A DNA stretch of 64,000 bases from positions 370,888 through 434,887 of the forward strand of contig NZ_FRCA01000001.1 of assembly GCF_900142755.1 (NCBI RefSeq), in the 5' to 3' direction. A program made the position numbers and the translations under genes. The stretch comes from Halomonas cupida. Its GTDB lineage: Bacteria > Pseudomonadota > Gammaproteobacteria > Pseudomonadales > Halomonadaceae. The notes under the pieces are model-generated. The model was not told the origin of the DNA and did no database searches. It saw only the letters and a list, made by a program, of their open reading frames with translations. Shown one piece after another: positions 20,142 through 29,464 of the stretch; position 1 is the first letter of the stretch; every line of letters starts with the position of its first letter.

Positions 20142-22136
20142 TCAGTCGCGGAAGCGGCGGGTCAGGTCGCCATAGGCATCGACCCTTCTGTCGCGTAGAT
20201 AGGGCCAGATACGCCGCACGTCCTCACCATGATCCAGGTCCAGGGTGACCAGTAGCCGCTCGGCTTCGGTGCCTGCATGGGCCAGCAGCTCTCCCTGCGG
20301 ACCGCAGATGAAGCTGCCCCCCCAGAAGTCGATACCTTCGCTGAGGCCGGACAGATCCGCCTCGTGGCCGACTCGGTTGGCAACCATCACCGGAATGCCG
20401 TTGGCGACGCCATGGCTGCGCTGGATCAGTGTCCAGGCATCCTTCTGGCGCTGCTTCTCGGCATCGTCATCGCTGGGGCACCAGCCAATGGCGGTGGGAT
20501 AGAGCAGGATCTCGGCGCCGGCCAGTGCCATCAGGCGTGCCGCCTCGGGATACCATTGATCCCAGCACACCAGTACCCCGAGGCGACCGACCGAGGTATC
20601 GATGGGCGTGAACCCTTCGCATCGCTGGGCGTCATGGTCGCCGGGAGTGAAATAGAACTTCTCGTAGAAGCCGGGATCATCCGGAATATGCATCTTGCGA
20701 TATTTGCCGACCAGGCCACGCTTGCCGTCGTAGACCACCGCAGTGTTGTGGTAGAGACCAGCAGCACGGCGCTCGAACAGTGATCCCATCAGCACAACAT
20801 CAAGTTCCGCAGCCAGCTCGCCCAGGCGTGTCCCCGTCGGCCCGTCCAGTGGTTCGGCCAGATCGAACAGTTCGGTATCCTCGTACTGACAGAAGTAGTG
20901 AGTGGCGTGCAGTTCCTGCAGCATGATGAGGTTTGCACCGCTGGCCGCCAGTTCACGAATGCCGGCCTCGCTCTCGGCAAGACTGCGCTGTTTGTCTGGC
21001 CAGGCGGGTTGTTGCACCAGGCCAACCTTGAGTTGCCGCGTCATGAGGATGCTCCTTGGGGCGGTGTGGTTTGAGACAGAGCTGCTTGAGGTCTGGAGGT
21101 CGCAGGGCATCAGGCTGCCACGGGGCCACTGCATGGTCAGGCAGTGCAGGCTACCGTGTTGACGAATGGCGGCACTGGCATCGACGCCAATGATGTCATG
21201 CTGAGGAAAGGCTTCAGCCAGAGCATTCAATGCCTCGCGGTCGCGTCGGTCACCATGGGTGGGTACCAGAACGGCGCCATTGATGATCAGGAAGTTGGCA
21301 TAGGTGGCCGGCAGGCGATGGCCGTCATCGGCATCCAGGCAAGCGCCGGGCCAGGGCAGCGCGATCAGACGATAGGCGGAACCATCGGCCCGTGTCAGGG
21401 ACTCGAGCTCCAGCTCCATGGCGCGCAGCTCTGCATAGTGAGAGTCTTCGGGATCATCACAGCGGACGTAGGCGATGGTATCTGGACTGCAGAAGCGTGC
21501 CAGAGTATCGATATGGCTGTCGGTGTCATCGCCTTCAAGGTGGCCGTGCTGCAGCCATAGTACCCGTTCGATACCCAACCGCTGACACAGTTGCTCCTCG
21601 ACCTGAGTGCGATTCAGGTGTGCATTGCGGTTGGGGTTGAGCAGGCAGGCTTCGGTGGTCAGCAGCGTGCCCAGACCATCGGTTTCCACAGCGCCGCCTT
21701 CGAGAATCAATTCATGTGGCTCCAGCGGGCAGGCCAGCAGACCAAGCTCATCGAGCTGTCGGGTGATGGTGTTGTCGCGCTCGGCGGGAAACTTGCCACC
21801 CCAGCCAGTGAATATGAAATCGTGCAGCTTGACCTGATCACCGTCACTGGTTGCCAGCGGTCCATGGTCGCGGGCCCAGGTGTCGTCGTTGTCGATGATG
21901 ACGGTGTGCAAGCGGTCGCTGGCCATCCCGCGCCTGTGCAGACGCATGGTGATGCGCTCGCGGGTTGCCGCATCGGGAAATCCGATGATCACCGCCTGGT
22001 AGCGCCCGGTGATCAGGGCAATCTGCTCGAGCATCTGCTCGATGGCATCAAGCATGTAAGCCCAATCCCCATCGGGGCGGGGCCAGGTCAGTTGAACGGC
22101 ATCCTGGGGGTACCATTCGGGGAGTAATCGGTGCAT
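20142..22136 (-). CDS. aguA-aguB: Agmatine deiminase - N-carbamoylputrescine amidase in one frame
   Basis: One uninterrupted 664-residue frame holds two enzymes of the agmatine-to-putrescine route that are usually separate proteins. Residues 1-341 are AguA: start MHRLLPEWYPQDAV, WARDHGP, EGGAVETDG and the catalytic Cys in GSLHCLTMQ. A 23-residue Ser-rich linker follows. From Met365 (MTRQLKVGLVQQPAW) comes AguB, a nitrilase-fold amidase with the Glu-Lys-Cys triad in LQELHATHYF, KYRKMHIPDD and VLVCWDQWYPEA. The frame is open 40 codons upstream of 22136 but without AguA character. Met365 has its own SD, so a separate AguB could also be made. Confidence 0.9.
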   Translation of the reverse strand: MHRLLPEWYPQDAVQLTWPRPDGDWAYMLDAIEQMLEQIALITGRYQAVIIGFPDAATRERITMRLHRRGMASDRLHTVIIDNDDTWARDHGPLATSDGDQVKLHDFIFTGWGGKFPAERDNTITRQLDELGLLACPLEPHELILEGGAVETDGLGTLLTTEACLLNPNRNAHLNRTQVEEQLCQRLGIERVLWLQHGHLEGDDTDSHIDTLARFCSPDTIAYVRCDDPEDSHYAELRAMELELESLTRADGSAYRLIALPWPGACLDADDGHRLPATYANFLIINGAVLVPTHGDRRDREALNALAEAFPQHDIIGVDASAAIRQHGSLHCLTMQWPRGSLMPCDLQTSSSSVSNHTAPRSILMTRQLKVGLVQQPAWPDKQRSLAESEAGIRELAASGANLIMLQELHATHYFCQYEDTELFDLAEPLDGPTGTRLGELAAELDVVLMGSLFERRAAGLYHNTAVVYDGKRGLVGKYRKMHIPDDPGFYEKFYFTPGDHDAQRCEGFTPIDTSVGRLGVLVCWDQWYPEAARLMALAGAEILLYPTAIGWCPSDDDAEKQRQKDAWTLIQRSHGVANGIPVMVANRVGHEADLSGLSEGIDFWGGSFICGPQGELLAHAGTEAERLLVTLDLDHGEDVRRIWPYLRDRRVDAYGDLTRRFRD
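21042..21057 (-). promoter_or_regulatory. Internal SD and ATG for AguB
   Basis: On the minus strand AAGGAG (21057-21052) lies 7 nt before ATG 21044, inside the continuous aguA-aguB frame. A 300-residue AguB of normal length could start here. This suggests that two genes were joined by loss of the aguA stop rather than by an engineered domain fusion. Confidence 0.7.
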
Positions 22137-22402
22137 GGCGTTCTCGAAAGGCTGGGAATCTCGAAGGACTGGGGCTGTAATGGGCCTATTTTCGCATGGT
22201 GTGGCCCGGATGTGACCCTTTTGGATGCTCATGAAATGGCAGTTCATCCAGCTCATGGAGAAGCGTGAGGCTGTCGATGGGAGAAAGGCGTTGTCGGCTC
22301 ATCAGCATGAAAGGTGCAACGATCTCGCAAATAGCGCCTTTCGGCGATGAAGTCGGCGCAAAAAAACTTTACCATGACGGCCCGCCGACAAGGAAAGAGT
22401 CC

Positions 22403-23644
22403 ATGCTTGATCGACTGCCATTTCTGATCGGGCTGCGCTATGTGCGCGCCAAACGACGTAATCATTTCATCTCGTTCATTTCCCTGACCTCGATGCTGGG
22501 CCTGACGCTGGGCGTTGCGGTGCTGATTCTCGTGCTGTCGGTGATGAACGGTTTCGACCGCGAGCTGCGTGAGCGCGTGCTGGGCATGGTGCCCCATGTG
22601 CAGATCGAGCAGGCCGGTGGCATGAGCGACTGGCAGCCGCTGGCTGAGGAAGTCACTGAGCATCCGCATGTCATCGGGGCCGCGCCCTACATCCAGCAAC
22701 AGGGCATGTTCTCGGTGGGAGGGCGCAACCACGGCGCCATGGTCAACGGTATCGAGCCCGAGTGGGAGAGCAAGGTCTCGATCGTCGACGAACATATGCA
22801 GACCGGCAAGCTCGATGACCTCAGCGCTGGGTCCTGGCATATCGTGCTGGGATCGATCCTCGCCCAGAACCTGGGGGTAGGGGTGGGCGATAGCGTCACC
22901 CTGCTGGTGCCGGAAGCCTCCATTACGCCGGCAGGCGTGTTTCCGCGTCTCAAGCGCTTTACCGTCAGCGGTATCTTCAGCGTGGGTGCCGACCTGGACG
23001 CCAACCTGGCCTACGCCAATATCAGCGACATGCAGACTCTGGCACGCATGGGCGACGATATCGGCGGGTTGCGTCTCGAACTTGACGACCTGTTCCTGTC
23101 GGGCAGTGTGACGCGTGAGGTCGTGGATTCCCTCGGCCAGGGCTATCGCGGCTACGACTGGACCTACACCCGTGGCAACCTCTTCCAGGCGATCCAGATG
23201 GAGAAGCGCATGATTGCGTTGCTGCTGACGGTGATCGTGGCGGTGGCGGCCTTCAATATCGTCTCGACTCTGGTCATGGTGGTGACCGACAAGCGCGCCG
23301 ATATCGCCATTCTACGGACTATCGGTGCCACGCCGCGTTCGATCATGGGCATCTTCATCGTCCAGGGCCTGGCGATCGGGGTGATCGGAATTGTGATCGG
23401 GGTTGTGCTCGGCATACTGCTGGCATTGACGGTGTCCGACATCATCCTCTTCGTCGAGAATGTGTTCGGCATCCACTTCCTCGATGCTGGTGTCTATTTC
23501 GTCAGTGAACTGCCGTCCCAACTGATCTGGAGCGACGTGAGCCAGATTGTGACAGCTGCATTTGTGCTGACCTTCCTGTCCACCCTTTATCCGGCCTGGC
23601 GTGCGGCCCGGGTTCAGCCTGCCGAGGTGTTGCGTTATGAGTGA
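22403..23644 (+). CDS. lolC: Lipoprotein-releasing ABC permease LolC/LolE
   Basis: Inner-membrane permease subunit of the Lol system, which extracts outer-membrane lipoproteins for LolA. ATG 22403 (MLDRLPFLIGLRYVRAKRRN) has AGGAAAGAG ahead and gives 413 residues; the open frame upstream is not family-like. There is one N-terminal span (LGLTLGVAVLILVLSVMNG), a large periplasmic MacB-like domain, and three C-terminal spans. Only one permease gene is adjacent to lolD, so it may act as a LolF-like homodimer; LolC versus LolE cannot be decided from sequence by eye. Confidence 0.92.
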   Translation: MLDRLPFLIGLRYVRAKRRNHFISFISLTSMLGLTLGVAVLILVLSVMNGFDRELRERVLGMVPHVQIEQAGGMSDWQPLAEEVTEHPHVIGAAPYIQQQGMFSVGGRNHGAMVNGIEPEWESKVSIVDEHMQTGKLDDLSAGSWHIVLGSILAQNLGVGVGDSVTLLVPEASITPAGVFPRLKRFTVSGIFSVGADLDANLAYANISDMQTLARMGDDIGGLRLELDDLFLSGSVTREVVDSLGQGYRGYDWTYTRGNLFQAIQMEKRMIALLLTVIVAVAAFNIVSTLVMVVTDKRADIAILRTIGATPRSIMGIFIVQGLAIGVIGIVIGVVLGILLALTVSDIILFVENVFGIHFLDAGVYFVSELPSQLIWSDVSQIVTAAFVLTFLSTLYPAWRAARVQPAEVLRYE

Positions 23645-24365
23645 TTTCGACAAGCAGGAACCTGTTGATGTCAGGAGACCCGGGGCCGGCGAAGTCATGC
23701 TGGAGTGTCGTGATCTGTCACGTGTCTACAGTGAAGGCCCCCAGGATCTGGTGGTGCTCGACAAGCTCGAAATGAGCGTGAAGGCTGGCGAGCGAGTCGC
23801 GGTGGTCGGCAGCTCCGGCTCCGGAAAGACCACCTTGCTGAACCTGCTCGGCGGCCTTGACCTGCCCAGCGGCGGCGAAGTAAGGGTGGCGGACACGGCA
23901 CTGCACGAGTTGGGAGATGCCGAAATCGGGAAATTCCGTAATCGGCATATTGGTTTCGTCTACCAGTTCCACCATCTGCTGGCTGAATTCTCGGCGGTCG
24001 AGAATGTCGCGCTGCCACTGATCGTGCGTGGTCAGAGCAAGAAGGACGCGGAGCAGCAGGCGATGAAATTGCTGGCGCGTGTCGGCATGGAGCCGCGTGC
24101 CGAGCACAAGCCGGGTGAGCTGTCCGGCGGTGAGCGTCAGCGTGTTGCCATCGCACGCGCGCTGGTCACCGATCCCAGTCTGATGTTGATGGATGAACCA
24201 ACCGGTAATCTCGACCAGAACACGGCCGCCAGTATTCTCGAACTGATGGATGAACTGGCCGCGAGTGCGCGTTGCGCCTTTGTCATCGTGACTCATGATC
24301 CGGGGCTTGCCGCTCATCAGGATCGTGTACTGCGTCTCGATGGAGGTCGCCTGCACGCCGAGTAA
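23637..24365 (+). CDS. lolD: Lipoprotein-releasing ABC ATPase LolD
   Basis: ATPase of the Lol exporter, 242 residues from ATG 23637, which overlaps the permease stop by 8 nt. Walker A is GSSGSGKTTLL, the signature is LSGGERQRVAIARA and Walker B is LMLMDEPTGNLD. FVYQFHHLLAEFSAVENV is the typical LolD Q-loop region. A bidirectional terminator follows. Confidence 0.96.
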   Translation: MSDFDKQEPVDVRRPGAGEVMLECRDLSRVYSEGPQDLVVLDKLEMSVKAGERVAVVGSSGSGKTTLLNLLGGLDLPSGGEVRVADTALHELGDAEIGKFRNRHIGFVYQFHHLLAEFSAVENVALPLIVRGQSKKDAEQQAMKLLARVGMEPRAEHKPGELSGGERQRVAIARALVTDPSLMLMDEPTGNLDQNTAASILELMDELAASARCAFVIVTHDPGLAAHQDRVLRLDGGRLHAE

Positions 24366-24385
24366 CGATTGGAACGCCCAGCGCA

Positions 24386-24423
24386 GAACGACAATGGCCA
24401 CCTTCGGGTGGCCATTGTCGTTC
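24386..24423. terminator. Bidirectional terminator between lolD and DUF2062 gene
   Basis: A perfect 17-bp stem (GAACGACAATGGCCACC and its complement) around a TTCG tetraloop sits between two convergent genes. The T tract is short on both sides, but stem strength and position fit a shared terminator. Confidence 0.8.
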
Positions 24424-24458
24424 CGGGAACTGGGTTGCGGGACGGAAAGGGGGTCCGT

Positions 24459-24995
24459 TCAACGTTCGCATTGCTGGCGCGCACGACGTCGACGTGCGCG
24501 GGCGCGCCAACTGCGTGAGACCTGCCAGCGCCACAGGAGGCGAATCAGCAGATAGCCCAGAGCCGCCAGGGCAATGGCCGAGACCAACGACCCCAGCACC
24601 AGGCTCGGCAGAATCTCCATGATCTCATGGCGCACCCATTCGATATTGATCTTGTCCGGTGTATGTAGAGCGTGTTTCTGCAACAGCCAGGCACCAATGC
24701 GGTAGTTGGCGTAGTAGATGATCGGCATGGTCAATGGATTGGTGATCCACACCAGGGCGACGGACAGTGGCAGGTTGCAGCGGGCCAGGCGAGCTGCCAG
24801 GGCAGCAATGACCATCTGAAAGGGGATCGGCAGCAGTGCGCTGAACAGGCCAATGGCGAAGGCATTGGAGACGCTTCGGCGCGACAGTGCCCACAGCGCT
24901 GGATCGGCGATCAGATGCGCCATGAAGCGCAACGATCGGTGCTGCTTCAGGGTATCTGGCCTGGGAAGATGACGCTGCAGAAATCGACGCGGCAT
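24459..24995 (-). CDS. DUF2062 membrane protein
   Basis: 178 residues from MPRRFLQRHLPRPDTLKQ, the typical DUF2062 N-terminus; upstream in-frame codons lack similarity. The family core is seen in SVSNAFAIGLFSALLPIPFQM, VWITNPLTMPIIYYANYRIG and a C-terminal membrane span followed by a strongly basic tail (RSWRARARRRRARQQ). An inner-membrane protein of unknown function, it lies between lolD and comEC, divergent from the latter. Confidence 0.88.
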   Translation of the reverse strand: MPRRFLQRHLPRPDTLKQHRSLRFMAHLIADPALWALSRRSVSNAFAIGLFSALLPIPFQMVIAALAARLARCNLPLSVALVWITNPLTMPIIYYANYRIGAWLLQKHALHTPDKINIEWVRHEIMEILPSLVLGSLVSAIALAALGYLLIRLLWRWQVSRSWRARARRRRARQQCER

Positions 24996-25236
24996 GGTCT
25001 GGTGGCTCGCGGCTGCGGGTGCGAGGCTATTATCCATACATGCCTGTCTGGTTACCATGACATTGGCCAACGATCCTGGACGAGATGGCGCACTTGAGCG
25101 CTTGACGTCGTGGCTGGCCAGTCGAGGACTGGATGTTGAGCGCTTCGCAATTCACGGCACCAGGGAGGGGCCGAGTATGAGGTGTTTGAAGATACCTGAG
25201 TTTGAAGTGTTTGAAAGAGATGCCTGAAAGAGGCGT

Positions 25237-27585
25237 ATGAGATTGCCGGCCACCTTCGCTCTGGCGCTGGGAGCGCTTGGCGGAGCAGTCGCATTTCATG
25301 GTGCCGAGATTGGCCTGCCGTTGATGGGGCTGGTGCTGATGGCGTCGATGGCCGCGCGTCGAGTGACGTTGGTGGCCAGTGGGCTGATGGCGTTGTGGGT
25401 ATTATGCAGTTTGCTGCAGAGCGCCGGAGGCCAGTTACCCGAAGGGCTGGTGGGAGAGCCGCTGCTGATCGAGGCGCGGGTCGAGGCCTTGCATCGATTT
25501 CCGAACATGCAGCGTATGACGCTTGCCATTGATGACTGCCGACCGATAGCGGAGGGGCTGCCTGACTGTCGGAAACTCAAGCGTGTGCGCGTCACCTGGT
25601 ATGGGGCGCGCAGCCAGGACGCAGCAGGTAGTACGGCTACCGACGATGTGGTTGTGGAGCAGGGGGAGCGCTGGCAGTGGGTGGTACGCCTCAGGCCGGG
25701 ATCGGGCATGGCCAACGCCACGGGCTTCGACTATGAGCGCTGGCTGTGGCGCCGTGGTATCCAGGCCACGGGCTCGGTGGCTTCCAGTGAACAGGCGGTG
25801 CGTCTCGAGTCGGCGCCGGTTGATGCTCGCGATGGATTGCTGAACTACCTCCTTCACCTGCCGCTGGAAGATCATCATCGGCGCTGGCTGGCAGCACTTA
25901 CCCTGGGCGTCGGGCAGCAGCTCAGTGATGATGAGTGGAGCATGCTGCGTGATACCGGTACCACTCATCTGGCGGTAGTTTCGGGCCTGCATGTGGGAAT
26001 GGTGGCACTACTGGTGCTGGTGATGGCGCGCCTGGTGGCACGCCTTCTCTATCCCCGTCGTTGGCGATTGCTGACCTGGCCCTGGTGGGGGGCTGCACTG
26101 ATGATCAGTGGGTATGCCTGGTTGGTTGGGGCCGAACCGCCGGTGCTGCGTGCATTGATCATGTCGTTGGTCGGGTTGTGGGTCGCCAGTGGTTGGCATT
26201 CACCATCTCCCTGGCAGGGGCTGGCGTTGGCCTTCACTGGCGTGGTTGTGCTGGACCCGTTGGCGTTGTGGCATTCCGGGCTATGGCTTTCCTTCGGCGC
26301 TGTCGCCTTGCTGATTCTGATCTGGCAGGGACGGGATCCCGGTAGCGGAGCCGCCGGTACCCTCCATGCCATCTGGCGAACCCAATGGTTACTGGCTCCT
26401 CTGGTGGCGGGACTGGTGCTGCTGGCCTTTGGGCTGGTGACTGCGTTGTCGCCATTGCTCAACCTGTTCGCAGTTCCCTGGCTGACGCTGGTTGTCGTGC
26501 CGCTGGGTATGCTGGGGTGGCTGACCAGCGTGATTTGGCCCTCGGCAGGGGTACTTGTCTGGCAACTGGCAGGTCAGGCCATTGATGTGCTGGTGTGGGC
26601 GTTGTCAGTCGCCGCCGAATTCCAGGGCGTGGTCTGGTACCCCGAGGAGTCACCTGGTCTGCGGCTGGCAATGGTTATGTTGTCCATAGCGGTTGTCATG
26701 GCCTTGCCGGGATTGGCCTGGCGGCTACGACTGGTGCTGGGGATGGGTCTACTGGTGGCTGCCTTGGTGGTGCGTAGCGACACGCCTGCGCCGGGTGAGG
26801 CCCGGGTGGTGGTCTGGGATGTCGGGCAGGGATTGATGGTGGAAGTGCAGACGGCCCATCATCGTCTACTGTTTGATAGTGGTCCACGCTTCTCCTCCGG
26901 ATTTGCGCCGCTGCAGAGCTTCTGGCGCTCCTCTCAGCAGTTCGATGCGGTGGTGATCAGTCACGCTGATCTCGATCATGCCGGTGGTGTGTCGTCTCTG
27001 CTGAATGATCATCGCGTGGAGCAGTGGTATTACCCAGAAGCCGAGTCGCTGGTGCTGCCGCAGGGCGCCGGGTTCAGCCATTGTCGGCACGGGCTTGGCT
27101 GGCGCTGGGACGGCGTCGAGTTTCGCTTTCTGTGGCCACCGGCTGGTGACCTTCAGACGCAGCTTTCAGCCAATGATCGCTCCTGTGTGCTGGAGCTGGA
27201 GGTTGCCGGGCGTCGTATCCTGGTTCCCGGTGATGCCGGCAAGCGTACCGAGCGTTTCTGGATGGGGGCGTTCGAGGGGGCTCTGGATGTGCTGGTAGCG
27301 GGTCACCATGGTAGCGCCACCAGCACCGGGGCAGCGCTGGTGGCGGCGCGGCCTCCCGCCATGGCAATCTTTTCGGCGGGGCGCTACAACGCTGCCGGGC
27401 ACCCGGCTGATGAGGTGGTAAGGCGTCTGCGTCGTGCCGGGAGTTGCCTGCTGAGTACGGCGTTGGACGGGCAGATCCGGCTGTACGTTGATGATGCCGG
27501 GAGAATCTCCTGGCGAGCCCGGCGCCGACCACTGGTGGTGGGCGCTGTTGAAGGGCCTTGCCATGGGGTAGAATCGGGCCACTGA
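25237..27585 (+). CDS. comEC: DNA uptake channel ComEC/Rec2
   Basis: 782-residue polytopic protein that carries transforming DNA across the inner membrane. The N-terminal part has short membrane spans and the OB-like DUF4131 region. The Competence domain has HLAVVSGLHVGMVALLVLV. The C-terminal metallo-beta-lactamase-like domain has VWDVGQGLMVEV, SHADLDHAGG and VAGHHGSATST. GAAAGAGG precedes the ATG. It is full length, so natural competence is possible, though no pilus genes are in view. Confidence 0.95.
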   Translation: MRLPATFALALGALGGAVAFHGAEIGLPLMGLVLMASMAARRVTLVASGLMALWVLCSLLQSAGGQLPEGLVGEPLLIEARVEALHRFPNMQRMTLAIDDCRPIAEGLPDCRKLKRVRVTWYGARSQDAAGSTATDDVVVEQGERWQWVVRLRPGSGMANATGFDYERWLWRRGIQATGSVASSEQAVRLESAPVDARDGLLNYLLHLPLEDHHRRWLAALTLGVGQQLSDDEWSMLRDTGTTHLAVVSGLHVGMVALLVLVMARLVARLLYPRRWRLLTWPWWGAALMISGYAWLVGAEPPVLRALIMSLVGLWVASGWHSPSPWQGLALAFTGVVVLDPLALWHSGLWLSFGAVALLILIWQGRDPGSGAAGTLHAIWRTQWLLAPLVAGLVLLAFGLVTALSPLLNLFAVPWLTLVVVPLGMLGWLTSVIWPSAGVLVWQLAGQAIDVLVWALSVAAEFQGVVWYPEESPGLRLAMVMLSIAVVMALPGLAWRLRLVLGMGLLVAALVVRSDTPAPGEARVVVWDVGQGLMVEVQTAHHRLLFDSGPRFSSGFAPLQSFWRSSQQFDAVVISHADLDHAGGVSSLLNDHRVEQWYYPEAESLVLPQGAGFSHCRHGLGWRWDGVEFRFLWPPAGDLQTQLSANDRSCVLELEVAGRRILVPGDAGKRTERFWMGAFEGALDVLVAGHHGSATSTGAALVAARPPAMAIFSAGRYNAAGHPADEVVRRLRRAGSCLLSTALDGQIRLYVDDAGRISWRARRRPLVVGAVEGPCHGVESGH

Positions 27586-27611
27586 CGTCGGAGGCCGAGA
27601 GGCGCATCTGC

Positions 27612-27731
27612 ATGGAAACCCTGTTCTTGTGGAAACTCAAGCCGTCGCTGTTTCCCCGGCATCAAGGCCGCAGGGATGGTGATATGGCATCGGTGGGTAA
27701 CCGACTTCCCTCGCAAGTGGAGCCAACGTGA
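27612..27731 (+). CDS. Possible 39-codon ORF coupled to msbA
   Basis: ATG 27612 opens a 39-residue frame (METLFLWKLKPSLFPRHQG...) whose TGA overlaps the GTG start of msbA (GTGA). A GAGG lies about 10 nt before its ATG. No family is recognised and the protein has no membrane segment. It may be a leader that couples translation into msbA, or chance. Confidence 0.25.
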   Translation: METLFLWKLKPSLFPRHQGRRDGDMASVGNRLPSQVEPT

Positions 27732-29464
27732 CTGAATATTCCGGCTGGGCGCTCTACAAGCGTCTTCTAGGCTACGTAAAACCCTTCTGGAAATCCTTTC
27801 TCGTCGCGGTCGTTGGATATGGCATATACGCTGCCTCCAGTACCGCGCTCGCAGAGATGATGAAGCGACTGATTGACGGTATCCAGAACCCGGATGCCGA
27901 CTTCCGGCTCTTTCTGCCACTGTTTGTCGTCGGCATGTTTGCTGCACGTGGCCTGGGCACCTTCCTCGGCAGTTACTTCATGAGCAATGTGGCGCGTAAC
28001 CTGGTTCACGCGCTGCGCTGTGATGTCTTCAATCACATGCTGCATCTGCCTGGGCGTTATTTCGATAACCATTCGTCGGGCCATCTGGTTTCCCGTGTGA
28101 CCTACCATGTCGAGCAGGTCACCGGAGCGGGTACCAAGGCGATTACCGTGGTGCTCCAGGAGGGCCTGTTCGTATTGGGGCTGCTCGGCTATCTGCTGTG
28201 GACCAATTGGATGCTGACCCTGCTGTTCATGGCCGTGACGCCCTTGATCGGTGGAGTAGTCACGTACGCCAGCAAGCGTTTCCGTCGTATCTCGCGGCGT
28301 ATCCAGCGTTCCATGGGCGATGTAACCCATGTTGCTTCCGAAGCCCTGATTGGCTACCGAGTCGTGCGCACCCATGGTGCTGAGCACTACGAGAAGGAGC
28401 GTTTTCGTCATGCCAGCGACGTCAACCGTCGCCAGAGTATGAAGGAAGCCCTGACCAAGGCCACCAGCACGCCGGTGATCCAGCTTCTGGTGGCCATCTC
28501 GCTGGCCATTCTGGTTTGGCTGGCGATGGCTCCGGCGCTGATGGACAACATGACGCCGGGCGAATTCGTCGCCTTCATCACTGCGGCTTCACTGCTGGCC
28601 AAACCGATTCGCTCATTGAGTGAGATCAACAGCACCATCCAGAAGGGGATCGCGGCCTCTTCCGAGTTGTTCGGTCTGCTGGATGAACCGCTCGAGGATG
28701 ATCGCGGCACTATCGTACCGGAGCGCCTGGTGGGCCGGGTGCAATTCGAGAATGTGAAGTTCTCCTATGGTCCGGACAAACCGGAAGTACTCAAGGGGAT
28801 CGACCTGGATATCCCTGCCGGAGAGATGGTGGCAATCGTGGGTCGTTCCGGCAGTGGCAAGTCGACTCTGGTCAGTCTGTTGCCGCGCTTCTATCACCCA
28901 ACGTCAGGGCGCATCCTGGTCGACGATGTTCCGGTGGACGATTATGTGCTGACACCACTGCGTCAGCAGATTGCGCTGGTTTCCCAGCAGGTCACCCTGT
29001 TCAACGCCACCATCGCCGAGAACATTGCATATGGGGAGCCGGAGGCGGACCTCGAGGCCATCAAGGCCGCCGCCCGTGCCGCTTACGCCGACGAATTCAT
29101 CGAGAACATGCCGGGTGGATATGAGGCTCTGGTCGGCGACAACGGTGTGATGCTGTCCGGTGGTCAACGCCAGCGTATGGCCATCGCCCGAGCGATCTTC
29201 AAGGATGCCCCCATCCTGATACTGGATGAGGCCACTTCGGCGCTGGATACTGAGTCCGAGCGCTATATTCAGGCGGCACTGGAGGAGGTGTCCAAGGGGC
29301 GCACGACCCTGATCATTGCTCACCGTCTATCGACCATCGAGCGCGCTGATCGGATTCTGGTCATGGACCAGGGGCAGATCATCGAGCAGGGCACTCACCG
29401 GGAACTGTTGGAGCGTGGCGGTGCCTACGCGGCGCTCCACCAGTTGCAGTTCCAGGAGGCGTGA
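27728..29464 (+). CDS. msbA: Lipid A export ABC transporter MsbA
   Basis: Flippase for core-lipid A at the inner membrane. The 578-residue half-transporter has six N-terminal spans and an ATPase domain with Walker A GRSGSGKST, signature LSGGQRQRMAIARA and Walker B ILILDEATSALD. The GTG start 27728 (MTEYSGWALYKRLLGYVKP) is preceded by GTGGAG. Context comEC-msbA-lpxK matches enterobacteria and excludes a generic multidrug exporter. Confidence 0.95.
   Translation: MTEYSGWALYKRLLGYVKPFWKSFLVAVVGYGIYAASSTALAEMMKRLIDGIQNPDADFRLFLPLFVVGMFAARGLGTFLGSYFMSNVARNLVHALRCDVFNHMLHLPGRYFDNHSSGHLVSRVTYHVEQVTGAGTKAITVVLQEGLFVLGLLGYLLWTNWMLTLLFMAVTPLIGGVVTYASKRFRRISRRIQRSMGDVTHVASEALIGYRVVRTHGAEHYEKERFRHASDVNRRQSMKEALTKATSTPVIQLLVAISLAILVWLAMAPALMDNMTPGEFVAFITAASLLAKPIRSLSEINSTIQKGIAASSELFGLLDEPLEDDRGTIVPERLVGRVQFENVKFSYGPDKPEVLKGIDLDIPAGEMVAIVGRSGSGKSTLVSLLPRFYHPTSGRILVDDVPVDDYVLTPLRQQIALVSQQVTLFNATIAENIAYGEPEADLEAIKAAARAAYADEFIENMPGGYEALVGDNGVMLSGGQRQRMAIARAIFKDAPILILDEATSALDTESERYIQAALEEVSKGRTTLIIAHRLSTIERADRILVMDQGQIIEQGTHRELLERGGAYAALHQLQFQEA

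Noticed and set aside
25057..25227. A 56-codon plus-strand frame before comEC
   Set aside because: No SD, no homology recognised, overlaps the divergent promoter region. Could be real but unsupported.
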